Positions 6,612-15,400 of a stretch of DNA of 64,000 nt are shown in pieces; position 1 is the stretch's first letter; each line of letters opens with the position of its first letter. The stretch covers positions 1,545,501 through 1,609,500 of the forward strand of contig NZ_CP030104.1 of assembly GCF_003269425.1 (NCBI RefSeq). The letters run 5' to 3'. The stretch is from Flagellimonas maritima (GTDB lineage Bacteria; Bacteroidota; Bacteroidia; Flavobacteriales; Flavobacteriaceae). The notes under the pieces were generated by a model. That model did no database searches and was not told where the DNA came from. It was given only the letters and a program-made list of their open reading frames with translations. Both the position numbers and the translations under genes were made by a program.

Positions 6612-8771
6612 TTAAAAATCCATCCTGTAGTTCATTTTAAACGCCACACCCCAGTTTGTTCTCTCAATGTCTTGAGTATAATTATCAGTAACAACCAGAT
6701 AAATATAGGATAGCGGCTTATATTCCCACTGCAGACGACTGTTGATATTAAAATTATCTGCCTGGGTATTGTATTGGATATAAGTGGTCCAGTTTAAGCG
6801 TGTATTAAAAAATACTTCGCCCGTAAACCGTGCCAAATGAAACGTTTCTTCACCAAGATTATCTAAATCGATGTTGTTTAAGTCGTATGAGAGTATAAAA
6901 TTAGCAAAAGGCAAAAACTGATAATTTGTATATAGACTCGCGGTCGTTCGTTTACCACTATAATATTCACCGTGCTGAAGACTGGCCTGATATATAAAAT
7001 TTTGATTATTTGCTGAGTTATATCCAACCTTTAAGCTTCCAAAATCATAGCGGTCGGGTTGTAATGGATTTCCGTTGCCCAATGGGTCAAAACCGTATTT
7101 TAAATCAATGTCGTCATAGCGTAAAACATAATAGATTGCCGATAAGTCTTTAAAAAATAATGCAGAATTCAAAAAATGAGAAGACTGGTTAAAATTCCCT
7201 TGTTCGTCAAGGTAAGTATCATTGCTGTAATTTAGTATCCTAAATGAGTTTAATGACTGTGATGAATCATAAAACTTTTCATATTCAAACCCAGCAGAAG
7301 CCTGTGTATAGCCTTCTCTAACCACCTCGTCATTTACTGCATCAAAGTTGAAAAGCCTTGGTGTAAAGCCAACATCAGCAATGTAGTTTTTCCCTATGTT
7401 TCGCACAGACGCATTCCAGCCCAGACCTCTTCGATTGTACCAGATTCCTGCATTATAAAAGCTGTTCTTATCAGTAATGCCGTCTGAAAAGCTTTTGGCG
7501 TAATTGGCCAATCCAATCCATTTGTTATCATTAGATTTATAGTTTATATTAAGGCCAGTTACCCTGTTGTAATCTTCCTTAAGTTCAAATCCATCAGTTT
7601 CTTGTCTATTAATCAAAAACCCGGTTGTAGAGAAATTATTGGTTAATTGCTGTTCTACAACCAAAGCGGCATAATTTTGAGATGGGATATCTTGCTCACT
7701 GTCGGTTTGTACATCAAGAAAACCTATTCTTGTCTTTTTTGTAAGGTTTCCAGACAGTTTTAAACCAAATTGAATATCCGTATCGGCCCCAATACGCCTA
7801 GAATAAAATGGATTTACGTCACCGACACCAAGATTAGAAAATAAATCGGCATTTTCTAAAAAGAAGTTACGCTGTTCAGGGAAAAATATGTCAAAACGCG
7901 TGAGATTAGTGACCTGCTGGTCCACATCAATTTGAGAAAAATCTGGGTTTATAGTAGCATCAAGTTTTAGCGATGATGTTAAGTTATACTGCACATCCAA
8001 GCTTGGTTGAAAAATTGTAGATTCTGAATCGTTTAAAACATCTTGAGAAGAATTAACCGTCACCGAAGGTGTTACCGCAAAACGAGATGGGGATATGTCT
8101 GGAAGCTGCTCAAAACGAAATGGTCTTGTAAATCTAAGGTCATACAATCTGTAGTTACGTTTTACATTGGTAAGTATTGACCAAGCATTCTTTTTAATAT
8201 CTCGCACATACATTTGTATGCCTATGGTTGGATTATCCACATCATAGTTTAGTGCCTTTAACGGAATTGCCATTTCATACATTTTTAGATTGCCATCTGC
8301 TGTTGCGGCAGCTTTCCATACTGCATTCCAACTTAAGCTAAAACCATAGCCTTCGTTTATACGTTCCACAAGACCATCTACCTGTGTTCCATATCCGTTG
8401 ACGGCAAAATAAAATGCACTTTGTTTTTGATTTTGTGTATCAAGAACTAATATAAAAGAATCACTAATACCAATACTTACATCGCGCTTTAAGGAGCTTG
8501 TTTGTATTTTGGGCTCAGTATCTTCATAAATAGCACTAACATAAAGAAACTCATCATCAGTAAACAGCCTTACCCGAGTTTGTTGTTCGGCCAGTCCTTC
8601 ATCAGTAGGCAAATAATTATAGAAACCTGTTATCTCTGGTAAGGTTTCCCAAATAGGTTCATTTGGTTTCCCATCAACATTAATTTCGCTTTCTGAATAG
8701 CCAATTATTTCTGTTTGTCCTTGTGAAAAAAAAGGTGCTAATAGCACAAAAGAAAAGAATACTCTTCTCAT
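6612..8771 (-). CDS. DUF5916 outer-membrane protein with N-terminal CBM9-like domain
   Basis: The protein has 719 residues. A signal peptide (about 1-19, ending FFSQGQ) precedes a carbohydrate-binding family-9-like domain (INVDGKPNEPIWETLP; DDEFLYVSAIYEDTEP; about 25-215). The rest (about 230-719) is a DUF5916 barrel, including FFPEQRNFFLENADLFS and many alternating beta strands, and ends MNYRMDF with a terminal aromatic typical of barrel proteins. It likely sits in the outer membrane; the function is unproven (sometimes called hydrolase). It overlaps the upstream NTF2-like gene by 4 bp (ATGA) and is divergent from a LytS/LytTR pair that may control it. Confidence 0.85.
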   Translation of the reverse strand: MRRVFFSFVLLAPFFSQGQTEIIGYSESEINVDGKPNEPIWETLPEITGFYNYLPTDEGLAEQQTRVRLFTDDEFLYVSAIYEDTEPKIQTSSLKRDVSIGISDSFILVLDTQNQKQSAFYFAVNGYGTQVDGLVERINEGYGFSLSWNAVWKAAATADGNLKMYEMAIPLKALNYDVDNPTIGIQMYVRDIKKNAWSILTNVKRNYRLYDLRFTRPFRFEQLPDISPSRFAVTPSVTVNSSQDVLNDSESTIFQPSLDVQYNLTSSLKLDATINPDFSQIDVDQQVTNLTRFDIFFPEQRNFFLENADLFSNLGVGDVNPFYSRRIGADTDIQFGLKLSGNLTKKTRIGFLDVQTDSEQDIPSQNYAALVVEQQLTNNFSTTGFLINRQETDGFELKEDYNRVTGLNINYKSNDNKWIGLANYAKSFSDGITDKNSFYNAGIWYNRRGLGWNASVRNIGKNYIADVGFTPRLFNFDAVNDEVVREGYTQASAGFEYEKFYDSSQSLNSFRILNYSNDTYLDEQGNFNQSSHFLNSALFFKDLSAIYYVLRYDDIDLKYGFDPLGNGNPLQPDRYDFGSLKVGYNSANNQNFIYQASLQHGEYYSGKRTTASLYTNYQFLPFANFILSYDLNNIDLDNLGEETFHLARFTGEVFFNTRLNWTTYIQYNTQADNFNINSRLQWEYKPLSYIYLVVTDNYTQDIERTNWGVAFKMNYRMDF

Positions 8772-9202
8772 TCGTTTTCCTCTTTTTTAACGAATGCGTA
8801 AACCTTACTTACAATCTTCCAGTTTCCATCAATTTTCAATAATGTAAAATAGTCTGCATTGAATCCTTTAGGGTATTCGGTTTCCAGTTTGGCCATGGCC
8901 GCGTTACCTGCAATATTTATAAAAGATATTCTGTGGTTTCGTTCTTTTTGTTGGTCAGCATTTTCTTGGGATTTAAATACATCAAGACAGTTATACTCTC
9001 GGTATTCGTTAGCTTTTAAGGAAAATGTTTTCATTGTAGTACCTTCGTGAAAGATACCTTCCAACATTTTGTAGTTTCTGGTATTATCACCTACCACATA
9101 GGTTTTTATAACGCTTTCAATAGTCTTGTAATCGGATTCCTGTGCTGTATTTTTTGTTGACCATAGCAATAAGAGGCTAAAAATTAAAATTCCTTTTTTC
9201 AT
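8768..9202 (-). CDS. Secreted NTF2-like / putative lumazine-binding-family protein
   Basis: The protein has 144 residues from the ATG at 9202, which begins a clear signal peptide (MKKGILIFSLLLLWSTKNTAQ); an upstream in-frame start eight codons earlier would spoil that signal. The mature part shows the NTF2-like cone fold: IESVIKTYVVGDNTRNYKML, FHEGTTMKTF, then GNAAMAKLETEYP and LLKIDGNWKIVSKVY. This matches the Lumazine_bd_2/SnoaL-like group, usually of unknown function. It is translationally coupled (ATGA) to the DUF5916 barrel gene, suggesting a shared envelope role. Confidence 0.8.
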   Translation of the reverse strand: MKKGILIFSLLLLWSTKNTAQESDYKTIESVIKTYVVGDNTRNYKMLEGIFHEGTTMKTFSLKANEYREYNCLDVFKSQENADQQKERNHRISFINIAGNAAMAKLETEYPKGFNADYFTLLKIDGNWKIVSKVYAFVKKEENE

Positions 9203-9261
9203 TGTTTTGAAGTTTTGATTTCCCACAAATCTATAGGAACAGAAAGTGCGTTTTTTGATAA

Positions 9262-9361
9262 GTAGACCAGAAGACTATTTGAGTCTATCAAATCTATTGT
9301 ACCCATTCGTCTACAAAAACACACTACTCGTTTGCTGTAAGATTATGTTTGGTAGACTATT
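9262..9361. promoter_or_regulatory. Cluster of GTAGAC/AGTCTA motifs in the divergent promoter region
   Basis: GTAGAC occurs at 9262-9267 and 9352-9357 and as its complement GTCTAC at 9309-9314. AGACT (9272-9276) pairs with AGTCT (9282-9286) as an inverted repeat, and AGACTATT occurs at 9272 and 9354. The region separates the DUF5916 operon from the LytS/LytTR operon. LytTR regulators bind short repeated sites, so these are candidate operators. Confidence 0.4.
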
Positions 9362-9385
9362 AAATTAAAGTGAATAGAATACTTT

Positions 9386-9393
9386 TATTTTTG
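9386..9393 (+). promoter_or_regulatory. Candidate -7 box upstream of the LytS kinase gene
   Basis: TATTTTTG matches TAnnTTTG. It ends 7 bp before the ATG at 9401, so the transcript would be nearly leaderless or translation would start at the ATG at 9404. No well-spaced -33 element is evident. Confidence 0.3.
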
Positions 9394-9400
9394 TGAATCT

Positions 9401-10480
9401 ATGATGGAGAAATTAAAACAACTTAAGAATACAAAAGCATTAAAACATCTACTCTTTTGGATAGGTGTATTGGCTTATTTTGTTTTTACCGCTAATATTG
9501 AGGTATATACTGGTTACCTTCAAGTTATTGAGTTTAATATAATGGTTGTATTTACTCAAATCATCACAGCATACACTTGTATATATGTTCTAATCCCAAG
9601 ATTCTTAGACAAGAAAAAGATTTCTCTTTTTATGATTTGGCTCTTAATACTGCTGATTGTGATGTTCGCGATTTACACCTTGTTTAAAACGTATTATTAT
9701 GACCCTAAATATTATGACTCATTCAGTGAAATTGCCAAGTTCTATGCTCAAAAGGATTTTTGGTATCGTATCTCAAACGTTCAGGTTTTTTTCAGCAAAG
9801 TCATTAAATTTTTAACGCCAACTGTCTTATTAATAATCGCTGGTTTTTATCAAAAACAAAAGGAATTTATACAATTAAAGGAGCAAAAAAAGGAGGCAGA
9901 GCTTTCTGCCCTAAAGAACCAATTAAACCCTCATTTTCTTTTCAATACATTGAATAATCTGTATTCACTTTCTTTAGAAAAATCTGATAGAGCACCAGAA
10001 GTAATAGAACGGTTGTCTGAAATATTAGACTACCTCTTGTACAGATGTCGTGACAAGTTTGTTCCGATAACTAAAGAAATTGCACTTATTGAAAATTACA
10101 TAGCCTTAGAAAAATTAAGATATGGTAAACGAGTGACTGTTAATTTTGAACATAAGGTTACCAACCATTTAAGCATTGCGCCATTAATTCTTTTGACTTT
10201 CCTGGAAAACGCCTTTAAACACGGCGTTGCACAGGCACTGGGGAATGCCAAAATTGAAATTTCACTAAATACTGACAATGGGAAAATTATATACATTGTA
10301 AAAAACACAAAACCTATTACCGAACATCCCGATATTGATAAAGTAAAAACAGAACCACTTGGCCTTGATAATGCCATAAAGCAGTTGGATTTAGTTTATG
10401 GCGAGCATTACGATTTACATATCGAGAATAAGGAAAACGACCATACAGTAACCTTAAAGCTTAACACAAATAATGTATAA
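9401..10480 (+). CDS. LytS-type sensor histidine kinase (His_kinase family)
   Basis: The protein has 359 residues. Four hydrophobic segments (about 15-32, 42-66, 76-97, 135-150) are followed by a coiled linker and the family phosphoacceptor block QLNPHFLFNTLNNL with H178. An ATPase domain follows (FLENAFKHG N-box; LGLDNAIKQLDLVYG). The inner-membrane kinase should phosphorylate the LytTR regulator encoded next. Its stop overlaps that gene by 8 bp. A second ATG directly follows the first, so the start could be 9404. Confidence 0.9.
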   Translation: MMEKLKQLKNTKALKHLLFWIGVLAYFVFTANIEVYTGYLQVIEFNIMVVFTQIITAYTCIYVLIPRFLDKKKISLFMIWLLILLIVMFAIYTLFKTYYYDPKYYDSFSEIAKFYAQKDFWYRISNVQVFFSKVIKFLTPTVLLIIAGFYQKQKEFIQLKEQKKEAELSALKNQLNPHFLFNTLNNLYSLSLEKSDRAPEVIERLSEILDYLLYRCRDKFVPITKEIALIENYIALEKLRYGKRVTVNFEHKVTNHLSIAPLILLTFLENAFKHGVAQALGNAKIEISLNTDNGKIIYIVKNTKPITEHPDIDKVKTEPLGLDNAIKQLDLVYGEHYDLHIENKENDHTVTLKLNTNNV

Positions 10481-11186
10481 GTGTATCATAGTAGATGACG
10501 AAGAGCTTGCAAGGAATCTTATCAAAAATCATCTAAAACAACTTAATGATTTTGAAATTGTTGCTATTTGCGAAAGTGCCATAGATGCAATCAATGTTTT
10601 GCTAGAGCACAAGGTAGACTTACTCTTTTTGGATATAGAAATGCCTGTTTTAAAAGGCACCGATTTCTTTAAAAACTTAGTGCAAAAACCACACGTAATC
10701 TTTACAACTGCTTATCGTGATTTTGCTCTGGATGGTTTTGAGCTAAACGCTATTGACTATCTACTTAAACCAATTACTTTTTCACGTTTTTTAAAAAGTA
10801 TTGAAAAATTTAAAGTTACCGTAGGTAGGAAAAGTAATTCTGAAGAAGATGAAAAAGTAAAATATAAAGAAACCAAAAAAGACCACATTTTTATTAGCGT
10901 AGAAAGGAAAAAGATAAAGTTAAACTTTGATGAAATCATTTATGTGAAAAGCGTGAAAGACTATGTGCATATTCATCTGCACGATACAAAATATCTCGTA
11001 AAATATAGTTTGTGTAGCTTCTTAGAAAATCTGGATGAGCGCTTTTATCAAATTCATCGTTCTTACGTCGTCAATACTTCCAAGATTACGGCATACACTA
11101 AAAACTATATTGAAATTGATGATAAGGAAATCTCTATTGGAGAAAGTTATAGAGCAACTCTTTTGGAATACTTGAGTAATCATTAA
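10473..11186 (+). CDS. LytTR-family response regulator
   Basis: The protein has 237 residues. The receiver domain has the acidic pair VDDEE, phosphoacceptor D54 in LFLDIEMP and the KP motif in DYLLKPITF. The LytTR DNA-binding domain covers about 130-237 (FISVERKKIKLNFDEIIYV, HIHLHD, YQIHRSYVVN). It overlaps the kinase gene by 8 bp. It probably controls its own operon and the divergent barrel gene through the repeats at 9262-9361 (inference). Confidence 0.92.
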   Translation: MYKCIIVDDEELARNLIKNHLKQLNDFEIVAICESAIDAINVLLEHKVDLLFLDIEMPVLKGTDFFKNLVQKPHVIFTTAYRDFALDGFELNAIDYLLKPITFSRFLKSIEKFKVTVGRKSNSEEDEKVKYKETKKDHIFISVERKKIKLNFDEIIYVKSVKDYVHIHLHDTKYLVKYSLCSFLENLDERFYQIHRSYVVNTSKITAYTKNYIEIDDKEISIGESYRATLLEYLSNH

Positions 11187-11217
11187 AAATAGCAATCTGG
11201 ATTTGAATTGAATGGGA

Positions 11218-11237
11218 TTACCCAATCCGCCTCTTAA
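11218..11237 (+). repeat. 20-bp direct repeat, right copy
   Basis: TTACCCAATCCGCCTCTTAA, identical to 6548-6567 except for one C/T change and in the same orientation, 32 bp after the LytTR stop. Confidence 0.6.
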
Positions 11238-11399
11238 TGAGAGTTTAGTTTACACACTCTAAAAGTCCTATAAAAGCTCGTTCGTTCAAGCAAACCTTTT
11301 ACTGGACGGATACCAAAAACAAATTCATCAGGTAGCTCGCAGACTTTCTTTAAATATTCTTAGAACCAGGTCACGTTTCAAAAACCATAAAAGAAAGAA

Positions 11400-11579
11400 T
11401 TATTTTGAATGAGACTTTAAAAAGTTTATTTCTAATTCAGGATTTATTTTTTGCCATCTTCCAGCTTTACCATCTTCTCGGTAAAACACACAGTTTTCAT
11501 TTCTGTATTTTTCATCGGAAACATCATCTTTACAAGAGCTAAAGATTACAAATAGAAGTAGTAAATATTATATTTTCAA
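11400..11579 (-). pseudogene. Broken small lipoprotein gene
   Basis: A minus-strand frame of 55 codons ends with TAA at 11400-11402 and begins with a lipoprotein signal core (YLLLLFVIFSSCKDD), the Cys being a good lipobox. Directly upstream comes an in-frame TAA (11568-11570), preceded by TTG AAA ATA. A single inserted base would restore a start, a lysine and a full signal peptide. No ATG begins the present frame. It is probably a recently frameshifted gene; the mature protein would be about 44 residues and of unknown family. Confidence 0.5.
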
Positions 11580-11713
11580 TTTGGCAGATTGGCTGCATTC
11601 AAATGTGGCCCAACAGTTGTATATAGTTACCAGCTACTATATTTCCATTACATCTTTAACCATGACGCTTAAACCTCTAAAGGTGGTTTAATTTATAAAT
11701 GTTACGGTACTAC

Positions 11714-11727
11714 AAAACGGCCGTTTT
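11714..11727. repeat. 14-bp perfect palindrome
   Basis: AAAACGGCCGTTTT, a perfect palindrome in otherwise AT-rich noncoding DNA about 300 bp from tRNA-Ala. It may be a protein-binding site or a relic; no adjacent gene explains it. Confidence 0.4.
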
Positions 11728-12030
11728 CTAGGAGAGGATAAAAGACAGAAAAACATTTCTTTAAAAGTTCCATTCGAGGTCTCTTTTAGTAGTTTCGTTA
11801 ATTGACCTCTTAGGGGGCTTAGATTACTTAATGTAATAGTGAAGTTAAAGCACCGAATAAATGTGATACTTTTTCGAAAATATACTTTGTAAAGGGTGAA
11901 GAAGTATTAAAATAGATCAATTTGTATCAAATAATACCAAGCTTAATTCAAAACAAGATTTGTGTGCAAATTGCTTGCAAATGAAAAAAGCTTCAAAAGT
12001 CAATAACTCTTGAAGCCCCTTGTTTACTGG

Positions 12031-12105
<75 letters not shown>

Positions 12106-12124
12106 TTATTATACTCTAATCCCT

Positions 12125-12190
12125 TTCTCGGCTGACCGGTGACCTTCCCGAACCCTTTCGGGACGCTCTAGACAGCTGAGTTAATCCCCC
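12125..12190 (-). pseudogene. Degenerate tRNA-Ala-like copy
   Basis: From 12190 leftward the minus strand reads GGGGGATTAACTCAGCTG, close to the intact tRNA start, then TCTAGAGCG as in its D-arm. The anticodon arm is replaced by a 7-bp hairpin (12146-12152 with 12157-12163, 4-nt loop), followed by AGGTCACCGG as in the intact variable and T-arm start. The T-arm and acceptor 3' side are lost. It is either a tandem duplicate in decay or a chimaeric relic. Confidence 0.6.
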
Positions 12191-12376
12191 GAATTTTAGA
12201 GAACCCAAAGGAAATACTTTTTGTAGAGGTATCAAAATCAAGACATAAAAAATCAACCACGAAATCTATATAGAATCTTCAAATTTATGTTTTCTAACTA
12301 CCTATCGATCTGCACAATACTTTTTATAAGGTTAATAATTAATAGTGTATTGGCACTTCATCTGTTTCAAACACGT

Positions 12377-12384
12377 TATTTTTG
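12377..12384 (+). promoter_or_regulatory. Candidate -7 box upstream of tamB
   Basis: TATTTTTG matches TAnnTTTG, 27 bp before the GTG start. A TTG at 12350-12352 is 24 bp upstream, slightly beyond the usual spacing. Confidence 0.35.
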
Positions 12385-12411
12385 AGCTCAATTTTGACTT
12401 TTTAGAGCACG

Positions 12412-15400
12412 GTGGCAAAAAAAAACAAAAAGTACAAATGGTTAAGACGTATGGCCAGAATTTTTCTTGTCGTACTTATATTCTTTTTTTGTCTTGTACT
12501 TTTTATCAGGAGCCCGTGGGGACAAGAAATCATTGTTGATAAGGTGGTAAACTATGTTTCTGATAAAACCAATACTAAGGTAGAGATTGACCGTTTGTTT
12601 ATCACCTTCTCAGGGAACATATTTTTAGAGGGCCTGTACTTGGAGGATTTACAGGGCGACACACTGATTTACTCAAAGGCATTGGAGGCAAATCTTCCTA
12701 TATCCCCTATTCTTTTCAAAAATGAAATCAATCTAAAATCATTGGAGTGGGATGGCTTGCGGGCCAACATCGAAAGGGGCAAAAATACGGAAAAGTTCAA
12801 TTTTAACTTTCTGTTGGAAGCTTTTGCACCATCAGACTCCACTACCACCTCACAAAGCAAACCCATGTCCTTTGATATTGGTACGTTGGACTTTTCAAAT
12901 TTTAATATTAAATACAATGACCAATTTCTAGGTCTCCAGAGCAAATTAAAATTAGGAGGGTTTTATTTGAGTATGGATTCTTTCAACTTGGAGAATATGC
13001 GTTTTAAGGCCACTGAATTCCAACTTGAAGATTCCCAGATATCCCACACCCAATATAAAGTTCTTCCAGTTCCCGAAGATACTACAGAAGTGGCACTGCC
13101 TTATTTTGAATTGGAGGATTTAAGAATATCGAAAGTGAAGGCACAATACAGTTCTGCACCAGATGACATTGAAACCTCTGTAAAAATCGGTGATTTTCAA
13201 TTGGAAGACCCTAAAATCGATTTAGCTAAAAATGATTTTAAAGTTGATGAGCTAGCACTAATAGATTCCAATGTATTTTTAAAAATTACGGAGTCAAAAA
13301 ATTCTGTTTCAGATTCCCTACAAAAACCCAATTCTACATCGTTTATATGGCCCGATTTTAAGATTGGTGCCAACGAAATAACAATGGAAAACAACATTTT
13401 TGATTATCGTTTGGGAAATTCACAGCGCAAAACCGGCGAGTTCAATCCCAACGCCATATTGGTTTCCAATTTGGATTTACAAGCGAGTGATTTGGTGTAC
13501 CGACCCAAAAAAGCCGAATTACAATTAAATGCGTTTTCCTTTAGAGAAAAAAGTGGCTTTAGAACAAGGAATCTCTCTTTTAAGGCATCAGTAGACAATA
13601 AAGCATCATATCTCAGAAATCTCAATCTTCAAACAAACAATAGTTCAATCACAGGAAAACTGAGCTTGAATTATATCTCTGTCGATGAATTTTTGGAGAA
13701 TCCTCAAACAACAAAAGTTTCATTAAGCTTTCCAAACATAAGTCTTGCACTGCAAGATGCTTATTACTTTCAGCCTGACTTGGCCAATAACATGTATATA
13801 GAAAAGGCTTCTGAAGATAAAATTACAGGACACTTAAAAGCGGATGGAACATTGGCCGATATTGAAATGCCGCTTCTAAATCTGGAATGGGGCAATACGA
13901 CCTCATTAGTGGCCAGTGGTCAATTAAAAAACGTGACAAAGCCAGACTCCCTTCTCTTTGATTTGGATACTATTCAGATTGTTTCGACAAAAAAAGATAT
14001 TGCAAAGTTCATTTCTGAAAATCAACTTGGAATTTCGCTGCCAGAGACCGTAAACATTAATGCAAATATTAGAGGTTCCTTAGAAAATATTTTGGCCGAT
14101 GCCTCGCTTAAAACACCGGATGGGTCTGCACAAATTGAAGGAAATTATGTAAATAAGAATCAAATAGCATTTGATGTAAACCTAACAACCAATAACATAA
14201 GGCTGGATAAACTATTAAAAAACGAACAACTGGGCGGTATTTCGTTTAATATGCAAGCAGCAGCCAAGGGTACCAGCCTCAACACTTTGGATGCAGAATT
14301 ACAATCAGAATTTTCGCAGCTTGAGTTTAAGGGCTATGATTTTTCAGGTCTTAGTCTAAATGGAAAAATAGTGGATGGCAATGGCGATATCAACTTTAGT
14401 TTTAAAGATGAAAATCTCAATTTTAAAGCAAAAAGCTTCGTAGAATTGGATTCCGTCGATACCAAAATCAATTTAAACCTAGATGTCATCGGAGCCGACC
14501 TATACGAATTGGGGCTGACACGTGAAAATATAAAAACTGGCCTAAATCTGAGAGCAGAATTTAATGGGGATACGGAGGACTTTTCCATCAATTCATCAAT
14601 TTCTGAAGCTATTGCCGTTTACGAAGGAAACCAGTATCAAGTTGGTGATATAGATTTACGGGCGAATATTGATAAGATTACAACAGAAGTTGATATAAAA
14701 AGTACATTCCTAGAAGGTAGTCTTGAATCAAACACATCGCCCAAAGGGCTTAATGAAGCCTTAAAAAAACAGTTGCAAAACTATTTTTTAGAGACTTCTT
14801 CCCAAAATGCTGTAACGGATACGGTCAAACTTAAGGTCAAAGCATTACTCCGCCCGGAGCCGATTCTCACGGATGTATTTTTTAGGGATATCGAACGTTT
14901 GGATTCAATTTCCATAGATGCTGATTTTGATGGTAAAAACAAAACGTTGTATGCAGAATTGCATATGCCTTCTGCAACCTATGCTGGTAGTTCTATTGAC
15001 AGTTTAAACGTACTTATTAAAGGAAACGCCACGGACTTAGCTTTTTCGGCAGGTATTTCCAAACTTGAATATAATCCTATTAAGATCAAGCAAACCTATT
15101 TTGAAGGAAACCTAAAAAACAAAAAGCTTTTATTGGATTTTATCTCTTTTGACGATCAAGAGAAACTGGCCCATATTGCCGCGGAGATGGTTCTGGCGAA
15201 GGACACCGTAAATCTAAAAATCGATCCTGAGGAACTAATTCTCAACAAAAAAGACTGGGCAATACCTTTGAACAACCAGATTTCCATTGCTAAGGGATTT
15301 CTAGAATTTCAGAATTTCAACTTAAGTAGAAACGCCCAACAGCTCACCATAAACAATCTAGCTGAAGAATCTGGAAAAGAGCGTATCGGTATTGATTTTT

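Larger units (their letters stand above)
12106..12411. other. Intergenic region between tRNA-Ala and tamB
   Basis: This stretch holds a degenerate tRNA copy (12125-12190) and the upstream region of tamB with a candidate -7 box at 12377-12384. Nothing else recognisable was seen. Confidence 0.5.

Noticed and set aside
12108..12115. TATAAT-like box next to the tRNA as its promoter
   Set aside because: It lies only a few bases from the mature 5' end, between the tRNA and its degenerate copy, and Bacteroidota promoters use a different -7 box.
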